From Streptomyces spinoverrucosus (GTDB lineage: Bacteria > Actinomycetota > Actinomycetes > Streptomycetales > Streptomycetaceae), in contig NZ_BJND01000028.1 in assembly GCF_006539505.1 (NCBI RefSeq), forward strand, positions 79,144 to 143,143: 64,000 bases of DNA, written 5' to 3'. The notes beneath the pieces were generated by a model. That model saw only the letters and a list, made by a program, of their open reading frames with translations. It was not told the origin of the DNA and made no database searches. Below are positions 17,139 through 25,258 of the stretch, piece by piece. Both the position numbers and the translations under genes were made by a program. Each line of letters starts with the position of its first letter. Position 1 is the stretch's first letter.

Positions 17139-17293
17139 GATCGTTCGCTCCCCACTTGGAGTGTTCCGTGGCTTGAGGGCCCGCCCGGTCACTCCCCCGA
17201 GGGTGACCAGACGGGCGTTCGGGCCGCTCACCTTAGTTCGTCTGCCCCCCGACGCGACGGACTCGGCCCGCAGAAAGAAGGATGGCGTTCGGC

Positions 17294-17311
17294 GATAAAC
17301 GAATGATGAAC
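17294..17311 (-). promoter_or_regulatory. AfsR/PhoP-type direct repeat in the afsS promoter
   Basis: On the minus strand GTTCATC-ATTC-GTTTATC: two 7-base units repeated at 11-base spacing. This is the architecture of PHO boxes and of the overlapping AfsR-binding site known at the afsS promoter of S. coelicolor. It lies just past the afsR stop and about 160 bases upstream of the afsS ATG. Confidence 0.6.
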
Positions 17312-17326
17312 GCCCCCGGGGGGGTG

Positions 17327-20272
17327 TCAGGCCGCTCGGAGTGGCGTCAGGAGTGCGCGGACCTCGGCGGCCTCCGGTGAGTCCAACTCCTCGTAGACGC
17401 GGACGGCTTCCTGCCAGCAGACCTGGGCGCGGCCCGAGTGGCCGATGCCGGAGAGCGCACGGCCGAGGACGGTGAGGACGTTGGCTCGGCGCCACTCCCC
17501 GCCGATGCCCCGCAGCACGGTCAACGCCATCTCCGCGTTCGCGGCCGCCTGCGGGAAGCGCCGCCCGGCGATGTCGACCTCGGCCAGGCGGAAGAGGGTC
17601 ATGCCCTCCCACAGCCGCTGACGGCTGTCGCGGAAGACCTCCAGCGCCTCCAGCAGCCGGTTCGCCGCCGCGTCGAGCTGCCCGCTCTGCGTGAGCGCCA
17701 CGCCCAGGGCGTAGCGGCCGTTGGCGCCGCGCATGGAGTTCCCCATGGTGTCGTAGATCTCCATGCCCTCCTGGGCCAGGGCGACGGCGCTCTGCGTCCG
17801 CCCGGTCGCCAGGTGGATCCGGGAGAGGTTGCACAGGGCGCTGGCCTCGCCCGGCCGGTCTCCGAGGGTGCGGAAGTGCTCGATGGCCTGGGAGAGGTGT
17901 TCCTCGCCCTCCGCGTTGCGGTTCTGGTAGAGCGCGATGACGCCGCGGGCGTTGTGGGCCCAGCACACGGGCAGCAGGTCCGCCGCCTCGCGGGCCCGGC
18001 GGATGACCTGCTCGGCCTCCCGGTCGGCCATGTCGAACCGCCCGCCGTCGATATGGGCGTGGGCCAGCGTCATGAGGGCCCGCGCCTCCTCCTGCGCCAC
18101 ACCGACCTGGTGGGCGGCGTCCAGCAGGGCCTTCGCCGTGGCCTCGTACTCCCGGGAGTTGGCCCCCGACTCCGAGAGGTCGTGCGCGGCCCACAGCAGG
18201 TCGATGGCCCGGCGGAGGCTGGCCGGCCGGTCGGCGCTCTGCCGGGCGAACGCCAGCAGGCAGTTGGCCTCGGTGTAGAGCCAGTCCCGGGCGGACGCGC
18301 GGTCCGGGAATGCGAGGCCGGGGCGGTCGGTGGCCGCGAGGTGGTCCACCAGCCGGTCGCCGGGCCGCTCGATCGCGTACACGCCCGCCGCCGTGGCCAG
18401 GTAGAAGTCCAGCAGCCGGGACATCGCCGCGTCGCGCTCACCCGGCGGGTGCTCGTCCCGCTCGGCGCAGGCACGCGCGTAGAGCCGCACGAGATCATGG
18501 AAGCGGTAGCGGCCGGGGGCCGCCGATTCCAGCAGGGAGGTGTCGACCAGCGACTCCAGCAGGTCCTCGGCGTCCTCGACGGCCAGATCCAGCACCGCCG
18601 CGGCCCCCGCCAGCGAGGTGTCCGGACCGTCCGCCAGCCCCAGCAGGCGGAACGCGCGGGCCTGGGCGGGCTCCAGTTGGCCGTAGCCCAGCTCGAAGGT
18701 CGCCTTCACGGCGAGGTCGCCGGCCTGGAGTTCGTCCAGGCGGCGGCGTTCGTCCGCGAGCTTCGCCGCCAGGACCGAGACCGTCCAGGTGCGGCGGGCC
18801 GCCAGGCGGGACGCCGCGATGCGGATCGCCAGCGGGAGGAAGCCGCACGCGGCGACCACGTCCAGCGCGGCCTCCCGTTCGGCGGCGACCCGCTCCTCGC
18901 CCACGATCTTCGTGAAGAGCGACAGCGCCTCGTCGGGGGACATCACGTCCAGGTCGACCAGGTGCGCCCCGGCGAGGTCCACCATCCGCACCCGGGACGT
19001 CACGAGCGCCGCGCACCCCTCCGTCCCGGGCAGCAGTGGCCGTACCTGCGCGGCGTCGCGGGCGTTGTCCAGGAGCACCAGCACCCGGCGGCCGTCCAGC
19101 ACCGACCGGTACAGTGCCGCCCGTTCCTCCAGGGAGTCCGGAATGGCGGAATCCGCGGTGCCCAACGCCCGCAGGAACGAGCCCAGCACCGTCTCCGGTT
19201 CCGCCGCCCGTGGACCGGCGCCCTGGAGGTCGACGTACAGCTGCCCGTCCGGGAACGCCGAACGCGCCTGATGCGCCACATGGACGGCCAGGGTCGTCTT
19301 GCCGACGCCGCCGATCCCGGCCAGCGCCGACACGGCCATCACGCGGCCCTCCGCCGACGCCAGCACCTCGCTCAGCTCGGCCACGAAGGAGGCACGGCCC
19401 GTGAAGTCGGGGACCGTCGCGGGGAGTTGCGCCGGTCGGACCGGGGTCACGGGCGGTTCCGCGACCGGCGCCGACGGCTCCGCCAGCCCGAGGTCCGCCG
19501 TCAGGATCCGGTGCTGCAACTCCCGTAGTCCGGGCCGTGGCTCCACGCCCAGCTCGTCCGCCAGCAGGCGCCGTGTGTCGGCGTACACCGCCAGCGCCTC
19601 CGCCTGCCGGCCCGACCGGTACAGCGCCAGCATCAGCAGCTCGCGCAGCCGTTCCCGCAGGGGGTGCGCCGCCGTCAGGGCGGTGAGCTCGGAGACCGCC
19701 TCGGCGTGGCAGCCCTGCTCCAGGTCCATGTCCAGTCGGGATTCGAGGAGTTGCAGCCGCCACTCCTCCAGCCGTACGCGCTGTGCCTCGGCGTACGGCC
19801 CCGGCACCCCCGCCAGCGCCTCCCCGTCCCACAGGTCCAGCGCCCGCCCCAGCACCTTCCGCGCCTGGCCCAGGTCACCGGCGGCCCGCGCCTTCTCCGC
19901 GTCCGCCGCCAGGTCCTGCGCCACCGCCAGGTCCAGGGCGCCGTCCCCGATCGACCGGATCGCGTAGCCGCCGGACTCGCTGACCAGCACATCGGCGTCC
20001 AGCGCCTTGCGCAGCCGTGAGGCATACGTCCGCACCGCCGCCAGCGCCTGCGACGGCGGCTCCTCGCCCCACAGCGCGTCGATCAGCTGCGCCGCGGTCG
20101 CCGTACGGCCCTCGCGCAGCAGCAGCGCGGCCAGCAGGGCGCGTTGCTGCGGGGAACCCGTGGCGAGCGGCTCGCCACCACGCCAGGCACGCACCGGTCC
20201 GAGCACACTGAAGCGCAGCGCGACGGGCTCGTCCACACCGCCCGGACGCCTCTGTGCCGGCACCCCGTCCAT
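17327..20272 (-). CDS. afsR: AfsR, SARP/NB-ARC/TPR global regulator
   Basis: A regulator of about 981 residues (S. coelicolor AfsR is 993). It has an N-terminal OmpR-like winged helix (RFSVLGPVRAW...SPQQRALLAALLLREG, ~20-110) and a bacterial transcriptional activation domain (~115-260). An NB-ARC ATPase follows, with P-loop GIGGVGKTTLAVH near residue 320 and Walker B VLVLLDNARD near 400. C-terminal TPR repeats run from ~690 to 950. AfsR is phosphorylated by AfsK and other kinases and switches on afsS, raising antibiotic production. The ATG at 20272 has AGGGGGA upstream and gives MDGVPAQRR; an earlier ATG at 20299 lacks a ribosome-binding site. The near-identity of whole blocks to AfsR makes the assignment secure. 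Confidence 0.95.
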   Translation of the reverse strand: MDGVPAQRRPGGVDEPVALRFSVLGPVRAWRGGEPLATGSPQQRALLAALLLREGRTATAAQLIDALWGEEPPSQALAAVRTYASRLRKALDADVLVSESGGYAIRSIGDGALDLAVAQDLAADAEKARAAGDLGQARKVLGRALDLWDGEALAGVPGPYAEAQRVRLEEWRLQLLESRLDMDLEQGCHAEAVSELTALTAAHPLRERLRELLMLALYRSGRQAEALAVYADTRRLLADELGVEPRPGLRELQHRILTADLGLAEPSAPVAEPPVTPVRPAQLPATVPDFTGRASFVAELSEVLASAEGRVMAVSALAGIGGVGKTTLAVHVAHQARSAFPDGQLYVDLQGAGPRAAEPETVLGSFLRALGTADSAIPDSLEERAALYRSVLDGRRVLVLLDNARDAAQVRPLLPGTEGCAALVTSRVRMVDLAGAHLVDLDVMSPDEALSLFTKIVGEERVAAEREAALDVVAACGFLPLAIRIAASRLAARRTWTVSVLAAKLADERRRLDELQAGDLAVKATFELGYGQLEPAQARAFRLLGLADGPDTSLAGAAAVLDLAVEDAEDLLESLVDTSLLESAAPGRYRFHDLVRLYARACAERDEHPPGERDAAMSRLLDFYLATAAGVYAIERPGDRLVDHLAATDRPGLAFPDRASARDWLYTEANCLLAFARQSADRPASLRRAIDLLWAAHDLSESGANSREYEATAKALLDAAHQVGVAQEEARALMTLAHAHIDGGRFDMADREAEQVIRRAREAADLLPVCWAHNARGVIALYQNRNAEGEEHLSQAIEHFRTLGDRPGEASALCNLSRIHLATGRTQSAVALAQEGMEIYDTMGNSMRGANGRYALGVALTQSGQLDAAANRLLEALEVFRDSRQRLWEGMTLFRLAEVDIAGRRFPQAAANAEMALTVLRGIGGEWRRANVLTVLGRALSGIGHSGRAQVCWQEAVRVYEELDSPEAAEVRALLTPLRAA

Positions 20273-20351
20273 AGCCGTCCCCCTAGACAACCTGAGCAAC
20301 CCTGTCAGTTTGCCTTGCTCATGGCAGATGCGTCAGCCGCCGAGACCGCAG

Positions 20352-20830
20352 TCACAGCTGGGTGCACGGGATCCCACAAGCCCCACACACCCTCTTCGCA
20401 CACTTCCGCACTGACCTGAGCACGAAGGGCCGTCCGAGATACACCTGCGGTCGGTTCACGCCGCCCAGGTCGCGGTACGGCAGGTCGATGACGGGGCAGT
20501 CCGACACACCGAGCTGTTGCTCGGTTTCCGCGACGATCCTCTTCTCCAGCAGCTGGTCAGCCAGCCCAGCATGGCCGGGTATGAGATGCACGTTGGTCTC
20601 CGGCTTGGAGATCACGCTGTCCGTGCTGTGTGTGGCCGTGGTGGACGGCGGCTTGTAGGTGATCTCCGGGAAGTCGCCTCGCTGACGAACCCGCAGACAT
20701 TCGACGGTCTTCATGTAGTCCACGCCCGGGCAGCTGTAGTAGGTGTCCACCTCCGTCACAGGCGCGTCGGGCTTGCAGCCCAGGCCCGCCAGCATCCGCG
20801 TCAGACCCTGTCCGCCGCCGGCCAGCGCCC
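20352..20830 (-). pseudogene. CYTH-domain (class IV adenylate cyclase-like) pseudogene
   Basis: The frame begins inside a CYTH domain (LAGLGCKPDAPVTEVDTYYS, ECLRVRQRGDFPEITYKPPS, ISKPETNVHL). It jumps from GHAGLADQLLEK to VAETEQQLGVSDCPVIDLPYRDL, which is normally the C-terminal end. Comparing with the family from memory, the N-terminal first strand (with the ExExK motif) is missing and about 60-70 residues have been lost in the middle without breaking the frame. CYTH proteins act on triphosphates such as thiamine triphosphate or ATP; this copy cannot be active. The tail after YRDL is unrelated. Confidence 0.55.
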
Positions 20831-20999
20831 GCTTGCGTTGGTGGCGGCGGTCTTCAGAGCGGTGGTGAACGTGGAACCAGGCACGTGCACTCCTGGGGAC
20901 GTGGGACCCGCCCCGCCAAAGGTCGTGCGGAGCCTCCGGCGGGACGGGCTCTGCTGGTGTGCGGTCTCCGTGCGGCCCCCTTCATGCCGGGGCGGGCGT

Positions 21000-21191
21000 T
21001 CAGGTGCCAGGCCGTGTGTTGTAGGCGTGGCAGGAGCAACCGCACCGGCGCTGGAGCAGGATGCCCGTCGAGTGGGGCAGCGGGATGTCCTGGGTCTGGC
21101 GGCAGTCACGGTGGAGCTCGCTGTATCCCGGGGCCCTCGCGAGTGTGCATTCCGCCGACAGGGGCGCGCGCTCCGTCGCGGGGGCGGTCAT
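21000..21191 (-). CDS. small cysteine-containing hypothetical protein
   Basis: A 63-residue protein ending in RRCGCSCH, preceded by HRDCRQTQDIPLPHSTGILLQ. Similar small proteins with a conserved CRQTxDIPLPHSTG block are common in Streptomyces regulatory islands, but no function is known to me. The ATG at 21191 overlaps the stop of the DUF6415 gene in ATGA, making it the last gene of a four-gene overlapping operon. Four cysteines near the end could bind a metal. Confidence 0.7.
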   Translation of the reverse strand: MTAPATERAPLSAECTLARAPGYSELHRDCRQTQDIPLPHSTGILLQRRCGCSCHAYNTRPGT

Positions 21192-21538
21192 GGCCCGCCC
21201 TGCCCGGCCGGGCTGCTGCTCAGCTGCTCATAGCGATCGCACAGGGCGGTATGGCAGTGTGCGAGCTCCCGGTGTACCTCCGCTCCCGGAGGCGGGCCGG
21301 ACGTCAGCAGCCTGCGCGCTACCCACACCAACGTCAGCGCGCTGTCGCGGGGCGGGTAGTACCTGGGCAGCCTCAGCGCGGCCGTCTCCACCTCGGGAAT
21401 GAGGAGATCGATGTGCCCCCGCAGCTGGAGCGTGAGCGTCTCCAGCTCCTCGGAGCTGGGCGGTTCGGCGTCGTCGGCGAGCAGCCGGTGCGCGGTGCTG
21501 CGCATGGTCCCGATGTCGATCGGGTGGGAGGTGTTCAC
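21188..21538 (-). CDS. DUF6415-like protein
   Basis: A 116-residue helical protein (MRSTAHRLLADDAEPPSSEELETLTLQLRGHIDLLIPEVE..., PRDSALTLVWVARRLL) resembling the Streptomyces DUF6415 family, sometimes labelled natural-product-related. The GTG start at 21538 overlaps the stop of the gene before it in GTGA, and its own stop overlaps the next ATG. No catalytic motif is visible. It probably forms a complex with or regulates its operon neighbours. Confidence 0.75.
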   Translation of the reverse strand: MNTSHPIDIGTMRSTAHRLLADDAEPPSSEELETLTLQLRGHIDLLIPEVETAALRLPRYYPPRDSALTLVWVARRLLTSGPPPGAEVHRELAHCHTALCDRYEQLSSSPAGQGGP

Positions 21539-21762
21539 GGTCGCAGCTCACCCCTGGACCGGGCGTTGGCGGCCGCGACGGCAGCGCTGAGGCCCTCAGA
21601 GACCGTGACCGGCTTCAGGTTTTCCGGCTTGGCATCCCACTCCCGGCCACCGCCGACGGGCCGCAGCTGCACGTACGGGCCCTCGAAGCCCATCACCTTG
21701 CCGACCTTCCTGGTGACGGTCTCCTCGACGGTCTCGTGGAGCAAGGGCTTGTACGCCGTCAT
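21535..21762 (-). CDS. small hypothetical protein
   Basis: A 75-residue protein (TAYKPLLHETVEETVTRKVGKVMGFEGPYVQLRPVGGGREWDA, then KPENLKPVTVSEGLSAAVAAANARS). The middle looks like a small SH3-like barrel of the kind found beside XRE-type regulators in Streptomyces. The ATG at 21762 overlaps the stop of the previous gene; GGGAGG lies ten bases upstream. Function unknown. Confidence 0.75.
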   Translation of the reverse strand: MTAYKPLLHETVEETVTRKVGKVMGFEGPYVQLRPVGGGREWDAKPENLKPVTVSEGLSAAVAAANARSRGELRP

Positions 21763-22067
21763 CGCCACTGCGCCTCCCCGGCCGGTGCCACGAACACCCG
21801 CGCGCGCTCTTGCGGAGGTAGTACGTACGCGCGCACGAGGGCGCTCGTCTGGGGCTCCCAGACGGAGGGCACGGCGGCCGGCCAGAGGTGGGCGGCCCTG
21901 CGGCGGCGCGCACCGGCGAGGATGGCGCCCCACATCTCCGGGGACGGGCAATCCGCCGAGTCCGGCAAGACCGTGCGAACCGTGGCGGTGCGGGCGTTCG
22001 TGCCGGGCGCACGCCGCCCGAACACGCGGTCTCTCAGCCCTGCGAGAGCCCGTGGTACAGATGGCAT
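21759..22067 (-). CDS. hypothetical protein, first gene of four-gene operon
   Basis: A 102-residue basic protein (MPSVPRALAGLRDRVFGRRAPG..., PSPEMWGAILAGARRRRAAHLW, SALVRAYVLPPQERARVFV). The family is unknown to me, but composition and overlap with the next gene support it. The ATG at 22067 has GGAGCG six bases upstream. A pair of GGGTACGG..CCTACCC palindromes lies 102-145 bases upstream, between it and the XRE regulator, and probably controls the whole operon. Confidence 0.75.
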   Translation of the reverse strand: MPSVPRALAGLRDRVFGRRAPGTNARTATVRTVLPDSADCPSPEMWGAILAGARRRRAAHLWPAAVPSVWEPQTSALVRAYVLPPQERARVFVAPAGEAQWR

Positions 22068-22168
22068 CGTCGACGCTCCTCAGTAGCGTTGGCCACGCCC
22101 CGGGACCGTTCGCGCGGTCGCCGGGGTCATCTGAGCTGTCGACGTTATGGGCGGTTGAGAGCGCGAAG

Positions 22169-22212
22169 GGGTACGGCCCCTACCCTCATGGCGAAGGGTA
22201 CGGTTCCTACCC
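22169..22212. promoter_or_regulatory. double inverted-repeat site upstream of the four-gene operon
   Basis: GGGTACGGCCCCTACCC (22169-22185) and GGGTACGGTTCCTACCC (22196-22212). Each is an imperfect palindrome with GGGTA/TACCC arms, and they sit 27 bases apart start to start, i.e. on nearly the same helix face. The copies differ at two central bases. They lie just after the stop of the XRE regulator and upstream of its downstream operon. Confidence 0.65.
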
Positions 22213-22221
22213 GTTGCGTGA

Positions 22222-23478
22222 TCACACAGGCACAGCCAGTTTCCGAGCCAGTTTGAGCGCGTCATCGCGAACCACGAATGGCCCCGATTTCACCAACTCC
22301 GGCAGAACGCTCCGCGTGTGCAGGTTGTACTCGACCGTCTCCGGGGACTCCTCGTAGGCCTTCTTGAGCAGGGCGACAGCCGACACGCGCTCCCCGACCA
22401 AGCCGTACGCGCGGGCCGTCTCGATCAGGTGGTACGAACGGCGGGTGGCCGACGGAATCCGGTTCAAGTCGAGGGAGTCGGCAACCTGGAGCGCCTTGCC
22501 CGGCTGGACCAAGTCGTTGTGCATGGTGATCGCGTAGCCGTCGACGATGCCCCGCCCGAACATCAGCCATGGGTGCGCGTAGTCGTCCCCGAGCTGGCGG
22601 GCCGCGGCATCGGCCTTGTCCCAGTACCGCCATGCGTCCCCGGCCTGCCCAGTCTTCGCGTACGACAGGGCAACCGCCAGGTGGAGCAGCCCGCGGCGGG
22701 CGATGTGGTCCGGGTCGTCGTTGGATGGCAATAGTTCGGCTGCCTGCTCGGCGAGGTCGACGCGCGCTTCTGCAGCCTCCCCGGCGTCCCTGTGGACGTG
22801 ATTGACATACCAGGCAGCGCCGGCGATTGCGCGCGGGCTGTCGGCGTCCTGGGCCGCGGCCATGGCGCGGTCGCCGGTGACCATCACCAAATCGGGGGCA
22901 GGCTGGAAGCTCAGGAAGAGTTGAGCCAGGTGATACGTCTCGGCGAGCGCGACCAGAGCCCGTCGGCGGTCGGCTCCGTCGAGGGCGCGGGTGGCGTGCC
23001 GGGTGTCCGCAAGCAGTGCGGGCAGGAGGGCGACGATGCGGGACCGGTTGCCCTCGATGGTGTTCCTCGGGCCGGTGCGGCGGTCATGGGCGTGCCACAG
23101 CTTCCACGCCTGACGCAGGCGCGCAGCTAGCACGTCTGCCGGCTCTGGTTCCCGGTCGGCGGGCGCGAGTTGGTAGGTGGTCAGTGCGCGCTTCATGACG
23201 GGCAAAGCGCCGTGCTGGGCCTTGCTGTAGGTCGTGGCGGCGATGCGCTCCTCTCCGGTCAGTTCGGCGAGGTCCTCGACGCCGAGGACATGCGCGAGCC
23301 GGAGGAGTTTCGGCAGTCGGGGCATTCCGATGCGGCCGGTCTCGATGGCTTTTACCCACTCGGTGGACTGGTCCATGAGTCCTGCCACCACGGCCCTGGT
23401 CTTGCCTGTGCGTTCGCGAGCGTGTTGAACTCGCTGTCCGAACGTCGTGGGGGCTGGAATGTCGGTTTGCTCAGGCAT
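22222..23478 (-). CDS. XRE-family transcriptional regulator with TPR-like C-terminus
   Basis: A 418-residue regulator. The N-terminal helix-turn-helix (TFGQRVQHARERTGKTRAVVAGLMDQSTEWVKAIETGRIGMP, ~10-60) is followed by ~330 residues of helical repeats (TYHLAQLFLSFQPAP, AIAGAAWYVNHVHRDAGEA, LLHLAVALSYAKTGQAGDAWRYWDKADAAARQLG, RSYHLIETARAYGLVGER). This is the layout of Streptomyces XRE regulators that sense a peptide or partner protein. The ATG at 23478 has GGAG six bases upstream; the earlier in-frame start was rejected. It lies directly upstream of a small overlapping operon, whose paired palindromes it may bind. Confidence 0.88.
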   Translation of the reverse strand: MPEQTDIPAPTTFGQRVQHARERTGKTRAVVAGLMDQSTEWVKAIETGRIGMPRLPKLLRLAHVLGVEDLAELTGEERIAATTYSKAQHGALPVMKRALTTYQLAPADREPEPADVLAARLRQAWKLWHAHDRRTGPRNTIEGNRSRIVALLPALLADTRHATRALDGADRRRALVALAETYHLAQLFLSFQPAPDLVMVTGDRAMAAAQDADSPRAIAGAAWYVNHVHRDAGEAAEARVDLAEQAAELLPSNDDPDHIARRGLLHLAVALSYAKTGQAGDAWRYWDKADAAARQLGDDYAHPWLMFGRGIVDGYAITMHNDLVQPGKALQVADSLDLNRIPSATRRSYHLIETARAYGLVGERVSAVALLKKAYEESPETVEYNLHTRSVLPELVKSGPFVVRDDALKLARKLAVPV

Positions 23479-23598
23479 CCTGAACTCCGTTCTGACGTCG
23501 CACTCAGAACGGTACCCCCAGCGTTGCTGGGAGTAGCAGCGTTCGGCCCCTCTCATCGCGTGGATCACCACAACCGTGATCCACTTTCGCGACAGGCC

Positions 23599-25155
23599 CT
23601 AACCACCCGCCCTGAGCCGCCCCTTCACCACCTTCCCACTCGCATTCCGCGGTAACTCCCCCACGAACTCCACCACCCGCGGCACCTTGTAGTTCGCCAT
23701 CTCCCGCCGGGCCCACGCGATCAGGTCGTCCCCGGTCAGCACGGCCCCGGCCCGCCGCACCACGTACGCCTTCCCGACCTCCCCCAGCCGGGCGTCCGGT
23801 ACGCCGATCACCGCCACGTCCGCCACATCGGGGTGCAGGGCAAGGAGTTGTTCGATCTCCGCCGGGTACGCGTTGAAGCCGCCGACGATGAACATGTCCT
23901 TGATGCGGTCCGTGATGCGGAGGTTGCCCGCGTCGTCCATGACGCCGACGTCCCCCGTGCGCAGCCAGCCGTCGGCCGTCAGGACCTCGTCCGTGGCCGA
24001 CTGGTCCTCGTAGTAGCCGAGCATGACGTTGAAGCCACGGACCAGTACCTCGCCGGGGGCGCCGGGCGGTGCGTCCACGCGTACCTCCGTGCCGGGGATC
24101 GCCCGGCCCGACGTCGAGGCGATCACCGACGGGTCGTCGCCCCGGCGGCACATCGTCACGATGCCGCTCGCCTCGGAGAGGCCGTACGCCGTCAGGACCG
24201 TCTCCACGCCCAGTTCCCCGCGCAGCCGTTCCACCAGGCGCAGTGGTACGACCGCCGCGCCCGTCACCACCAGCCGCAGCGCGGAGAGGTCGTGCGCGTC
24301 CCGGGCGGGGTGGTCGAGGAGGGACTGGAGGAGGGTCGGCGGGCCGGGGAGGACCGACACCCGTTCCGCCGCGATGTTCGCCAGCGCCGTACCGACGTTG
24401 AACACCGGCTGCGGGATCATCGTCGCGCCCCGCATCAGGCAGGCCAGGACGCCCGCCTTGTAGCCGAAGGTGTGGAAGAAGGGGTTGACGATCAGGTAGC
24501 GGTCGCCCTGGCGCAGGCCCGCCAGGTCGCCCCAGATGTCGTATGCGCGGAGCGATTGCGCGTGGGTGATCACCGCGCCCTTGGGGCGGCCCGTCGTGCC
24601 GGACGTGAAGATGATGTCCGAGGGGGCGGAGGCGGAGATCGAGGAGACCCGCTCAAGAACCTCGTCCGACCCCACCCCCTCGCCCTCCGCCAGGAAGTCC
24701 TTCCAGGTGCGGAAGTCCGGCGGTGCGTCCTCCGCCAGTACGACCACCTGCTCGGGGAGCTGCCCCGGTCCCGCCGCCCGTCGTAGCGACGCCACGTACG
24801 ACGTCCCGAGGAACGTCCCCGTCACGAACAGCAGCCGCGTCCCGCTCCTGCGCAGCACGTCGAGTGCCTCCGCGCCCTTGAAGCGGGTGTTCAGCGGTAC
24901 CAGCACCCCGCCCGCCGACACCGCGCCCAGCGCCGAGACGATCCAGTCGAGGGAGTTGGGGGCCCAGATGGCCACCCGGTCGCCGGGGCGCAGGCCGTGG
25001 GCGAGGCAGGCGGCCGCCGCCCGTTCGACTCGGGCGCCCAGTTCGGCGTACGAGATCCGGGTGCGGCCCTCGACCACCGCCTCCACGTCCGCGTACCGCT
25101 CGGCGGCCCACCGGACCAGGCCCGGAATGCTCCTCCACTCCCGGTCTCTGCGCAT
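23599..25155 (-). CDS. FadD3-like acyl-CoA ligase (AMP-binding)
   Basis: A 518-residue adenylate-forming ligase that activates a carboxylic acid to its CoA thioester. Motifs: A3 DIIFTSGTTGRPKG (about 165-180), A5 TAYGLSEASG, A7 GWLRTGDVG and A8 RITDRIKDMFIVGGFNAYPAEIE, and the catalytic lysine in NASGKVVKGRL at the C-terminus. The overall text resembles actinobacterial FadD3, which activates the C/D-ring steroid intermediate HIP, but substrate specificity cannot be read. The ATG at 25155 has GGGGAGG upstream. Two operator palindromes (25180 and 25207) separate it from the divergent thiolase-like operon, implying shared control. Confidence 0.9.
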   Translation of the reverse strand: MRRDREWRSIPGLVRWAAERYADVEAVVEGRTRISYAELGARVERAAAACLAHGLRPGDRVAIWAPNSLDWIVSALGAVSAGGVLVPLNTRFKGAEALDVLRRSGTRLLFVTGTFLGTSYVASLRRAAGPGQLPEQVVVLAEDAPPDFRTWKDFLAEGEGVGSDEVLERVSSISASAPSDIIFTSGTTGRPKGAVITHAQSLRAYDIWGDLAGLRQGDRYLIVNPFFHTFGYKAGVLACLMRGATMIPQPVFNVGTALANIAAERVSVLPGPPTLLQSLLDHPARDAHDLSALRLVVTGAAVVPLRLVERLRGELGVETVLTAYGLSEASGIVTMCRRGDDPSVIASTSGRAIPGTEVRVDAPPGAPGEVLVRGFNVMLGYYEDQSATDEVLTADGWLRTGDVGVMDDAGNLRITDRIKDMFIVGGFNAYPAEIEQLLALHPDVADVAVIGVPDARLGEVGKAYVVRRAGAVLTGDDLIAWARREMANYKVPRVVEFVGELPRNASGKVVKGRLRAGG

Positions 25156-25179
25156 AACGGCCTCCCCGATTTCGGTGAG

Positions 25180-25194
25180 CTGACGTACCGTCAG
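25180..25194. promoter_or_regulatory. inverted-repeat operator site D (CTGACGTACCGTCAG)
   Basis: Perfect 6-3-6 palindrome, 25 bases upstream of the FadD3-like gene. It pairs with site E at 27-base spacing in a divergent promoter region. Confidence 0.7.
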
Positions 25195-25206
25195 ATTAGC
25201 TGTAGC

Positions 25207-25221
25207 CTGACGGTCTGTCAG
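25207..25221. promoter_or_regulatory. inverted-repeat operator site E (CTGACGGTCTGTCAG)
   Basis: CTGAC/GTCAG arms with one mismatch in the sixth pair. It lies about 38 bases upstream of the thiolase-like gene that starts at 25259. Same 27-base pair spacing as sites M and N. Confidence 0.65.
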
Positions 25222-25258
25222 CAGTTGCCCATGTGGATGCATGGAGGTGCGCAAGGTC

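Noticed and set aside
20801..21109. A 102-codon minus-strand frame between the CYTH relic and the small Cys protein
   Set aside because: Overlaps the better-supported gene at 21000-21191 and has random composition.
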